Shown here one piece after another: positions 18,001 through 23,400 of a stretch of DNA of 25,015 bases; position 1 is the stretch's first letter; each line of letters starts with the position of its first letter. A program made the position numbers and the translations under genes. The notes below the pieces were generated by a model, which worked only from the letters and a program-made list of their open reading frames with translations, did no database searches and was not told the origin of the DNA. The stretch spans positions 1 to 25,015 of the IMG/VR virus record IMGVR_UViG_3300017782_000202; one strand, 5' to 3'. The stretch is from a virus.

Positions 18001-19991
18001 CGGTTGGTGCAAATCCAAATACTTGTAAAGAAGCAAGAAAACTTGTTGAAATTGTTGCCAACGCAGTTGATGATAATATTGAAACAAGAAACACAATACC
18101 TGAAAGAATTGATGTATTACAAACTTGGATGGGTGATAACTACATTACTTCTAAAGAGGTTGTAGAAAGAAGATCTTCAATCTTGGCAGAATCAGTAATT
18201 ACATATCTATCAAGTACTCATAACGCGTTAAGTTTCCCTGAAGCAAAATGCAGAAGAGATATCGGTTATATTATCGACTCAATCTCTCATGATGTACAAC
18301 ACGATTCTAACTTTGCTACATTACAATCAGCAGGTATATACTTCGAGAACGGAGTATCAGTACTTCCTGTAGATACTAAAACTCAATACGCTGATGTATT
18401 ACAATTACTAGGTGATGTTGTTGAGCAGGTTGTTCAAGAAACTCCAGTAACTAATGCAAGTAATTATACATTAACTCCACAGAATACTGTAGGTACAGCT
18501 GCTACGGCTCTTGAAGGTACTCAGGTACATGATCTTGTTGCTGTCATTGAGAATGTCGTAAGAGCTGATGATACAGATGAAATACCATTACCTACTGAAA
18601 CTGCAAGTTGGGTTGATGCTACATTAAGGAATGTTGGTACTAAACTTGATAACAATACAGAGGAACTTGCTTCTGATGTAACTGAATATATCAATAGTAA
18701 CTTTAATGTACTTGATTACAACAAAGCAAAATGTAGAAGAGATACAGGATTCTTACTCGATGCATTCAGCTTCGACTTAAACTTCGGTGGTAACAGTGCT
18801 TCAAGATGGAATGCTGATTTCTACTTCTGGAATCAAATTTACAGATTGCCTGAAGATCAAAGAATACCGACTGCAAAATCATACCGTCACTTAGGTAGAA
18901 TTTGTAAGGATATCGTATTAGGTGAATACCCAGGTCAAACAATACTTGGTGAACTCGCAACTGAAGTCGAAAGTAAGAAGGTTGAAGAATTAGCAAATAT
19001 CTTCTATAAGACACAATTATATAACGATACTAAGTACTTACCTGTATTAATGGAACCTGATTACACATTCAGTAATTCAATATTTACCGATGCTCAAAAC
19101 ATTATCGGTCAAAGAAGAAAAGAATTACAGAAAGATACTGTAAGACATGTTAACTCTGCTTACAACTTCGTTGATATTAATTTAACAAGAAGGGATGCAA
19201 GAAACTTATTAACTGCTGTCTATAATGACTTTGCTTACGATAAGTTCAATCCTGATGTTCCACAACCTACATATAGTGATAATGGTTCTCAGAATGCTGT
19301 AAGAACATTTACCGCGTCGTTCTTTAACTATGACGGTACTCATGTATTCCCAGTATTCAATCCAACAATGCAAGGTCTGAAATACAGAGGATCAGTTAAT
19401 TCCTTCGCAGATCTAAGTAGTGTTACTGGAATGAAACCTAACTATGCTTATATTGTTGCCACTGATATTACAGTAAGTAACTTTACCGGTGATATATATT
19501 ATTGGAATGGTACCGCTTGGACCTTAGAAGGTGCTAACGATACAACGTTATTGGATGCATTTGTTGGTTCATGGGATAGAATGAAAACTTACATTACAAC
19601 AAATCTATCACCTGACGCTGAACATACCGCAATGGTTAATGGATTATTTGACGACTGTCTGAAAGACAACGTATTAAGACCTGAAACATTGATCTTCGGA
19701 TCATTGGTTGAATCCATTGCTCACCAGTTCAACGGTGCATCGGCTGGTGTTAACAGAAACGCATTACCTCTGAACTTCAGAAACTTAGGTGCTGCTATAT
19801 CGGCGATTGCTTCGGTACTCAATGAAAACGGTGGACGTATTCGTTGGTCAGGTGCTGATGAATTGAATAACCAGTACTTCGCAAGAGGTCTAAGAATTAA
19901 CGGTAGAACAGGTCGTATTGAAGGCCGACCATTTACTTCTTCGGTTCGTAAGTTAGCAAGACGTGCTTCGAACTCGAGAGCGGTAGTTTAA
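9054..19991 (+). CDS. Giant modular tail or fibre protein, 3645 residues
   Basis: One unbroken frame of 3645 codons. I recognise the type from marine T4-like phages but know of no established function. Order of parts: a short N-terminal domain (residues 1-60); 51 pentapeptides (61-315); a linker; a beta-helix-like region (about 418-800) opening with the pectate-lyase-fold-like motif SGDDKNPGT..QPVRTLERA; then a long mosaic (about 800-3380) of alpha-helical repeats with an invariant C-x-R-D motif, mixed with eight beta-modules marked ATYDPATG ... HTFVSA; and a conserved C-terminus (QFNGASAGVNRNALP; RGLRINGRTGRIEGRPF) with a basic tail. Cys is confined largely to the repeat motifs. No signal peptide or membrane segment is apparent. 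The size and solenoid modules suggest a long extended fibre or host-contact structure. The start is fixed by AAGGAA 10 bases upstream and a late promoter box. Its place in the virion is unknown. Confidence 0.85.
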   Translation: MAKISELPPITGANTRTEDLFVIVNLVQGDDGTSNITRKELVEAIQYEIFARIQITGGNISGVILRDSRIDNVQMDNSEIEDTAFLRGNIDDTLMTNSVANNITIGSSSFSDGEIFDSTANNVVITNSELNDSIGNNNVFTTTELLGGTANDFIITSSEFNDGTANNVTITSSKLFDSEANNVIITNSEFNEGTGNNVILTNSTIDDSSITNSTANNVVIEASEFNNGDISDSDIVNGTMDNTDITNATYTDGDIDNAVIINSDFSDGTIEDSTANNIVITQSEFNDGTGNNVVLTNSTIDDSTLSDSVITNSEFQGVMDNVVATNMSIGSSTADGLGANNSSFDNGTLGGSTFTGGVIDRSQLVDFDMDLNNEFEAPMDDESYFAIRNEKTGDTEQINFGQLFDEVSKKTAQALKVHADAGSGDDKNPGTQLQPVRTLERAFELCLEKAGGELNRNAINNAVHISVGPGTYYTKGNLQLPDDCSCTSTAGQYATVIELLPGYENNNGILVGSGGYVQGFGYQNFKVDNFDFPEGGFAIAYRPGAKLLRSPYLRDSTQLSNFLRQDVEPPLNPYNSKGTLADLGQTFVLETNITGNNIDPLLSLWKLDDEVVFSSGAIGYLSWDDSLDALKGTVPGDVNQTRTIRVRNLKNGQGFKVGDTVTSESGGTGVVQSIGIDDFPNRAVGRGGGCVLADRRVLDTDSLYTYVLCFGFTPRTQNGLGYVARDGAGVNGIGSLSIFVRCAFYALNGGQMTLNNSGTQFGDISMRAKGTTQFFAPKATAVPIIGNTAFAESIDYGADEIIEDVVEYLTANTANGGLGYQEYDSEKCLRDSGIVLDGTGYDVALDTNYWGRLGGITYRSPISYVVPGEQLQETKGSLEYLRDRTKEIFVSGNSEINERIETSFRELLNVLEYGEENINPIIWQDTSVPYTAARHLLQDNKDLITTDLIDWIENNDEFYAYDSKACRRDVSDYIIPAVKNDMLFDTNYNSVTAGRAYYMAAAKTVMENQNNETVAAYKRLKDQTNELVDGDSYVASDRLDDAYDNILEILQNKGKQFTPTAATYDPETGLSVITLGKTTGLTVSNATYDPATGIMEATVGSHTLEVGDHIWIKPESITFSCNMGGGEQNHAVPEAHHPYYNKPCPIIGTSATTIIMNVGTGGSGQVPHTFVSATPNAFTAGHSLAAGRYVLLKTGGLVFTCDRDNNTKRTGYPRATDPAAGTPVEVIGSNAKSITINVGKSAIVDDHTFVEALPNAVSILGDDIKWSEDSSISVNKINARKQLQRNKEFIQDLIEGYIEDTYYRYDSNKCRRDVTSYILPAVERDILTGTNYNAVQTGIAYRAGTTLADNVINNQLVETLGSMETLKQELISTTPGAQFTPTTATYDPATGKFEATIGQHSLLPGDYVRFSDGGIVFSCDTGSGVQNDAVPAAHHPYFNHPCPIEAVTSTTIIMNVGTGGTGQYPHTFVSAAANSITEVKALSDEASRHRTVENIDKVKNILNSGNKIYTPSNATYDPVTGLTVITIGAHDLQVGEEVLLAPNSLTFTCATDGNASQHTYPTQTVTNFTPTDASYDPATGEFTADIGTHKLQVGDEIEFATRGITFTCAIDNNQTQHSAPEPHHPFYKKAVKITSVNGNVIGTNVGAVANGGGTHTFVSAVTGAIKGTRNHPAYKKPVVVAQTTSTSFTVNVGTSTDTSTHTFVSATSDSVKTAKYNSTYTPYDATYNAVTGVFTASIGKHNLEAGDTIVIKPNSVIFTCTLDGGVTEHAAPAKHHPAYKTPVRLTEVTADTITMNIGTGTGGTHTFVRADAGAIDTDGLFFTDPASYVKHYTPTTATFVPATGLSDITIPGHDLTTEDYVEFAPYAFTFTCSQDGDATEHSYPRKGDVNYMQPMNITAIVGDVVTVDMGIAGTAGGVHTFVSVIKDGVSKSTYKSQGQYAREQLQQNKDFLAKEVSAYLDTQYFVFDGEKCSRDSGFILDSVRRDMATNSTWNSQFMGLGYRTGSVGANKVIDDQLVETVAAINYLKAQVAADPSVTGVALTRTNQHFDKIIDIMQNGSANIGTKQWGATAALSNNHNDAGNILITNRAFIIAETTAYIAQNYPTLNYDTAACERDTGYLVDGLIQDVKFGGNTCSVNFARLYFENAVSVLPDDQVLPTYKTWEHIADVVWNIVRDVTITPTTGNGQAQDDSGTDYGIEVANLARDRVNIVTQVISDNTLDYLPAYIEPNVEDAMIAAHAAIDGMTENLSASVIDYLRDEHNGLPYKKATCERDIGIMVDAISRDIEYGGNENTLEVFDYYFRRFDTTSADYEQQRSTNVLPIEVKGQFRTLSNYEDTANVSGLREAINVLPYEQREATQLAFNRLAGLAAPVAAGTQQTSSYTTFGVSSATYDPATGIYVADIGTHSFDVNAEVYLKPNGVTFSCDMGSGVANHTSPQKHHPYYNKAVKIIATTSTTISMNVGTGGSGQQPHTFVSADADAISMGPYHIIDGTVASSAKAGEVAQLIYSVSNLIDKTNIEDSEMPTLTKASFDPNRTLARKQLVRNRDFIIEELQGYLKDRYYVFDGDKCKRDVGMIIDAVRTDVLTGGNQSAIFNGLAYRTGSAGADVVINEQLTETIKGIEFARDKAIEAVVDGEMKRRTETAFNEVIDIMTNGRANADAIDYTNTSPSTERINARSQLQNNKAFLQAEITAWLAANRPSHSYDVARCERDTGYLIDAIAADAQYGGNFATLNDAKLYFENAVSVLPADQREPTAAAFAHLGDCAELICLDTDIGGLKSAGNGETQSFAGGTAQAAISAEVESLFDIVADSITNNTMLLSPKVVMPDETNAVWGATATAAYLALDGIKDSVSTSLLAHLSEFYQVLPYSETKCRRDTGYIIDALCHDIQYGGNAASVQTAGMYFENAVNTGLQIEQRMGTRDAFLHLAKIVEHVVGGKDITTTLYPRTGKYYTGDIVTKYDYWNGLPSYQTVEAQDMVAVGANPNTCKEARKLVEIVANAVDDNIETRNTIPERIDVLQTWMGDNYITSKEVVERRSSILAESVITYLSSTHNALSFPEAKCRRDIGYIIDSISHDVQHDSNFATLQSAGIYFENGVSVLPVDTKTQYADVLQLLGDVVEQVVQETPVTNASNYTLTPQNTVGTAATALEGTQVHDLVAVIENVVRADDTDEIPLPTETASWVDATLRNVGTKLDNNTEELASDVTEYINSNFNVLDYNKAKCRRDTGFLLDAFSFDLNFGGNSASRWNADFYFWNQIYRLPEDQRIPTAKSYRHLGRICKDIVLGEYPGQTILGELATEVESKKVEELANIFYKTQLYNDTKYLPVLMEPDYTFSNSIFTDAQNIIGQRRKELQKDTVRHVNSAYNFVDINLTRRDARNLLTAVYNDFAYDKFNPDVPQPTYSDNGSQNAVRTFTASFFNYDGTHVFPVFNPTMQGLKYRGSVNSFADLSSVTGMKPNYAYIVATDITVSNFTGDIYYWNGTAWTLEGANDTTLLDAFVGSWDRMKTYITTNLSPDAEHTAMVNGLFDDCLKDNVLRPETLIFGSLVESIAHQFNGASAGVNRNALPLNFRNLGAAISAIASVLNENGGRIRWSGADELNNQYFARGLRINGRTGRIEGRPFTSSVRKLARRASNSRAVV
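9234..9998 (+). repeat. 51 uninterrupted pentapeptide repeats in the giant protein
   Basis: Residues 61-315 divide without any gap into 51 units of five, from SGVIL to the last TNSEF. The consensus is [TNDS]-[ND]-[SGV]-x-[ILF]. The fifth residue is a large hydrophobic in most units and Ala or Gly in about ten. From about unit 12 to unit 27 the Ala/Gly units come every third unit, giving a 15-residue super-repeat (NNVVI TNSEF NDGTG). This differs from the classic A-[DN]-L-x-x pentapeptide because the Asn/Asp lies on the other side of the hydrophobic residue. A right-handed beta-solenoid is the natural reading. The register was checked against base coordinates at both ends. Confidence 0.85.
10305..11450 (+). 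other. Beta-helix-like region of the giant protein
   Basis: Residues about 418-800 begin with HADAGSGDDKNPGTQLQPV and RTLERAFE, the usual opening of phage and bacterial pectate-lyase-like beta-helices (SG.D.NPGT..PF.T...A). They continue with ISVGPGTYY, short Gly/Asn-rich strands (GILVGSGGYVQGFGYQNF) and RAKGTTQFF. Such folds often carry glycan-binding or depolymerising activity, but I cannot see a catalytic signature here. Limits are approximate. Confidence 0.55.
12222..12840 (+). repeat. Beta-module copy A split by a nested copy B
   Basis: Copy A opens at 12222 with ATYDPETGLSVITLG and stops near 12280. A complete copy B follows at about 12303-12590 (ATYDPATG ... HTFVSATPNAF). The missing remainder of A then resumes at 12594 with GHSLAAGRYVLLKTGGLVFTC and ends with DDHTFVEALPNAV by about 12840. 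The join GLSVITLG plus GHSLAAGRYV matches the uninterrupted order in copy D, GLTVITIGAHDLQVGEEV. B therefore sits in the first loop of A. Confidence 0.68.
13188..13491 (+). repeat. Beta-module copy C
   Basis: A complete uninterrupted copy of the roughly 100-residue module: FTPTTATYDPATG, IGQHSLLPGDYV, IVFSC, AAHHPYFNHPCPI, TIIMNVGTGG and HTFVSA in order. It follows a C-x-R-D helical unit and a short linker. Like copy B it has a second Cys in the PCPI segment. Confidence 0.75.
13578..14195 (+). repeat. Beta-module copy D split by a nested copy E
   Basis: Copy D runs from 13578 (YTPSNATYDPVTG) through LTFTCATDGNASQHTYP to about 13748 and then breaks off. A complete copy E occupies about 13755-14057 (FTPTDASYDPATG ... 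HTFVSAVTGAIKG). The second half of D then resumes at 14058 with RNHPAYKKPVVV and ends at HTFVSATSDSV. The break lies in the loop after the FTC strand, a different point from that in copy A. Confidence 0.68.
14211..14850 (+). repeat. Beta-module copies F and G in tandem
   Basis: Copy F (14211-14508) reads YTPYDATYNAVTG ... VIFTC ... APAKHHPAYKTPV ... THTFVRA. Copy G (14547-14850) reads YTPTTATFVPATG ... FTFTC ... EHSYPRKGD ... VHTFVSV. G lacks the HHP.Y segment and has the alternative YPR type, like the resumed part of copy A. The two are separated by a 13-residue linker, and G leads into the next helical unit. Confidence 0.72.
15486..15513 (+). repeat. 28-base direct repeat, copy 1
   Basis: These 28 bases, encoding the FENAVSVLP segment of the fifth helical unit, are identical to 17280-17307. 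The surrounding units are clearly diverged in sequence, so this is a short tract of exact identity within an older repeat. Confidence 0.75.
16212..16512 (+). repeat. Beta-module copy H
   Basis: A lone complete copy (SSATYDPATGIYVADIG ... VTFSC ... QKHHPYYNKAVKI ... HTFVSA) inserted between two C-x-R-D helical units, about 1.4 kb from copy G. Its opening shares 26 consecutive bases with copy B (16227-16252 against 12309-12334), so the copies are related at DNA level. Confidence 0.73.
17280..17307 (+). repeat. 28-base direct repeat, copy 2
   Basis: Identical to 15486-15513 and in the same codon register, encoding FENAVSVLP in the eighth helical unit. The two copies are 1794 bases apart. Confidence 0.75.
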
Positions 19992-20015
19992 AAAATTTAA
20001 AAGGGAATAAGAAAA

Positions 20016-20441
20016 ATGAGCGTAACAACAATTACAACGAGTCAAGCTCCAGACGCAAAACCAGTTGCGATTAACGAGATTGTGACTACGAACTGGCAAG
20101 TGATTGCAGATGTACCTAATTATAAAGTTCCTGAATTAGTATTCGGTGGATCCGAAACAATTGAACCAGGTGTTGGTGAAATCATATCACCTTTAGTATT
20201 ATGTAATACGACATCAAGTACAGTTTTAATTGATTTAAGATTCCATAGAGATGAAGCTAATGCAGAATTTTATGTATTAAGGAATATGCCAATCACGGCA
20301 AATGAAACAACACCAATTCCATTAAACGGACAGTTTCTTAAGAGTGGTGATACATTAGAAATTAAAGCTGATACTGATTTAGCAGTACATGCTACATTGT
20401 CATTCACGCAAGGTCAATCTGAAGAAGACGATGTTGTCTAA
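20016..20441 (+). CDS. Small virion structural protein, 141 residues
   Basis: This beta-rich protein of 141 residues ends in an acidic tail (GQSEEDDVV). The run TIEPGVGEIISPLVLCNTTS, the segment with LIDLRFHRDEANAEFYVL, and PIPLNGQFLKSGDTLEIKA match small structural proteins I remember beside the large fibre genes in marine T4-like phages. The latter end similarly in GQ.EEDD. The precise role is not established; an accessory or head-fibre-like beta-sandwich is one guess. No signal peptide is seen. It begins 24 bases after the giant gene with AAGGGAA 8 bases before the ATG, and there is no promoter box between, so it is probably co-transcribed with the giant gene. Confidence 0.75.
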   Translation: MSVTTITTSQAPDAKPVAINEIVTTNWQVIADVPNYKVPELVFGGSETIEPGVGEIISPLVLCNTTSSTVLIDLRFHRDEANAEFYVLRNMPITANETTPIPLNGQFLKSGDTLEIKADTDLAVHATLSFTQGQSEEDDVV

Positions 20442-20452
20442 GAATAAATATA

Positions 20453-20460
20453 TTATTAAT
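20453..20460 (+). promoter_or_regulatory. Possible variant late promoter box
   Basis: AATAAATA differs from the T4 late box only in its first base. It sits in the 48-base gap before the collagen-like gene, 29 bases before its ATG, a spacing similar to that of the two exact boxes. In so AT-rich a genome one-mismatch boxes occur by chance, so the position is the main support. Confidence 0.4.
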
Positions 20461-20489
20461 TAGGTTTGAATTTAAGGAAATAAACAAAG

Positions 20490-23400
20490 ATGTCCAGATT
20501 TGGTACAATAACAGGAAAGAATCAATTACTTGGTTACGGTATACCGCAGCCATATCCGATTACACTTGACCCCGTACCTTACGAGGGTGCACTTGTATAT
20601 GCTGATAATGATAAGGTATATTACTCCGATGGTACCCAGTGGAAAGAATTCTTAACCGATAGTGGTGTAACACAAAGCGCGATCTTACCATTTGCTTTCA
20701 TGAGAGTTGATGGTACAACTCCAACAGGAACAAGTATTACAGCTGCAAATTGGGATGTAGCTAATGGTACTTTAGATCTTACATTTGCTACTGCTCAACC
20801 TGATACTGATTATACTGTTGTAACTGATGGTGAGTTTCAAGATGATACAAGATTTGTATCAGTAAATAATAAAACAGTAAATGGATTTCAGATTGCATTA
20901 TATGACGGAAATGGAGCTGTTGTAACACCAAGTACAACAGAAGCGTTTACTGTTATGGTATTTGCTTCAGATCCTGTTACTCAAGTTGGTGCAGGTGTTC
21001 AAGGTTTCTCAGGAGCTCAAGGTGCTCAAGGTACACAAGGTGATTACGGTCCTGGCTTCGATATTATTGGTTCAGTACCAGATGTTGACTCAGGTGGAGA
21101 TCCTCAAGCAACATTAAATACAGCCTTTGGTTCTGCTGTTGTTGGTAATGCTGTCATTGATGACGCAGACGAAGAAATCTGGGTATATGATGGATCTGTT
21201 TGGATTAACCTCGGTACATTCCGTGGAGTTCAAGGCTTACAAGGTGTACAAGGCGATCAAGGTGTTCAGGGTCAATTAGGTTACGAAGGTATTCAAGGTG
21301 AAAGAGGATTCCGTGGCTATCAAGGTGTTCAGGGTAATCAAGGAACGCAAGGTATTCAAGGTGACTTAGGTTTCCAAGGAACGCAGGGACTGCAAGGAAC
21401 ACAAGGTAACCAAGGCTTTACTGGTATTCAAGGTGACTTAGGTATACAAGGTACTCAAGGTGACCAAGGGGTTCAAGGAACTCAAGGCTTTACTGGTATT
21501 CAAGGAGACGATGGTCTACAAGGCTATTCAGGTACTTATGGTGGAGTATCATTTGAGTTTGATTACGACGCATCTACAATTGCTTCAGATCCAGGTGTTG
21601 GTGGTTGGGCAATTAATAATACAGACCCTTCTCTTGCTACGGCAATGTTTATTGACCAAGAAGCAAAAAATAATAAAGATGTATCTGCCTTATTAAACAG
21701 TATTGATTTAGTAGCAGGACCAGTTAAAGGTTATATACAACTTACAAGAATTTCAGATATTCAAGAGTTTATTACTTTTGAAATTAATGATGTAACTGAC
21801 AACACAGGTTGGTTAACATTACAAATTAGTCATGTAGCAAACAGTTCAGGTGTATTCACAAACGTTGCATCAGATCCTGCATTTATACTTTCATTTGGAA
21901 GAGTTGGTACTCAAGGTGTTCAAGGTACGCAGGGATTCATTGGTATTCAAGGTGACCAAGGTACTCAAGGTGTTCAAGGTACTCAAGGATTTACTGGAGC
22001 TCAAGGTGAAGTAGGTTCACAAGGAAGTCAAGGTTTACAAGGCGATCAAGGTACTCAGGGATTACAAGGCGATCAAGGTACTCAAGGTTTACAAGGTGAT
22101 CAGGGTCTACAAGGTAATACTGGTGACTTTGGTGGAATCAGTTATAACTACGAATACGATAATAATACAACAGATGCCGACCCAGGTACAGGTATTATAA
22201 GGTTTAGTGATACTTCACTCTCATCTTCAGGTCTTAAGTTATGGATTGATGATGAAGACGAAGGTACTAACAATGTTATGGACGGTCTTGCTGCTGAGCT
22301 TGACGCAATTGTTGGAGATCCTAAAGGTTATGTTCGTATTGTTGATGAAACAAATATTTACAATCAACTATTACTTAGAATTGATGTAATAACAGATAAG
22401 ACTGGTTATTGGGAATTTGAAGTTGTAAGAATTAGTGGTGCAACGTCTTTAAGCAACGGAACTGGTGTTAAAGTAACTTTCTCAAGAAACGGTGATCGTG
22501 GTATTCAAGGACCACAAGGTACTCAAGGATTACAAGGCGATCAAGGTACTCAAGGATTACAAGGCGACCAAGGTGTTCAAGGAACTCAAGGTAACCAAGG
22601 AACGCAAGGTTTCCAAGGATTACAAGGGGAAGCCATTCAGGGTGTTCAAGGTGACCAAGGAACGCAAGGTATTCAAGGTACTCAAGGCGACCAAGGTGTT
22701 CAGGGAACTCAAGGCTTTACAGGTGGAACTGGTGCTCAGGGTGCACAAGGTACTCAAGGATTACAAGGACTTCAAGGTGAGCAAGGCGAATACGGTGGTT
22801 TAACATTTGTATGGAATTATAGCTCTAACGTTGTTGGTGGTACTGATCCAGGCTCAAACAACTTTAAGTTCAATAATTCTAATCCTCAACTTGCTACATT
22901 AATTACACTTGACGATGTTCCTGCTGACCAATTTACAACAGAGATTGATGCTTTATTAGATTATATTGATTCTTTCCCAGGATCACCAAAGGCTTATTTA
23001 AAAATTCAAATAGGTGCAGGCGGAGATCCAGGTCCTGGCGGACATCATTGGTTAGTTTACGAAATTACAGATTGGACTTGGGATTCAGGTGCTAAGAATT
23101 ACGGTTACTTTGATGTTGTTTATATTGATGGTAATGCTTCAAGTTGGACAACAGTTACTTCTTCTCATGGAGTTGAAACGTTATTAACATTTGTTCCTCG
23201 TGGCCCAGCTGGTATTCAAGGACCTCAAGGTACACAGGGTTTCCAAGGATTCCAAGGTTTAATTGGTCAAGGTACACAAGGTACTCAAGGCATTCAAGGT
23301 ACGCAGGGTGATCAAGGTGAATCTGGATCGTTCGGTGGTATTACTTTTGACTATACCTTTAAAACAGATACAGTTAACAACTCACCTGGTATCGGTGGAT

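Larger units (their letters stand above)
11535..19187 (+). repeat. Eleven C-x-R-D helical repeats plus one degenerate copy
   Basis: The motif C-[LRSEK]-R-D followed by xxxx[VLI][DP].x..D occurs with its Cys at residues 828, 966, 1310, 1972, 2114, 2272, 2572, 2712, 2877, 3066 and 3227. A twelfth copy near residue 3378 (NLTRRDARNLLTAVYND) has Thr in place of Cys. At least two subtypes exist. One reads FDG.KC.RD with a later YRTGS..A (1972 and 2572, with 1310 close to it). The other reads C[ER]RDTGY..DA...D..YGGN..S...A..YFENAVSVLP (2114, 2712, 2877, 3066, 3227). Each unit is predicted helical and 130-190 residues long where units adjoin directly. Function is unknown; structural spacer or oligomer-interface domains are plausible. 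Confidence 0.8.

Noticed and set aside
20442-20489. Possible terminator between the 141-residue gene and the collagen-like gene
   Set aside because: The gap is AT-rich but shows no GC-rich hairpin followed by a T run. The same holds for the other gaps.
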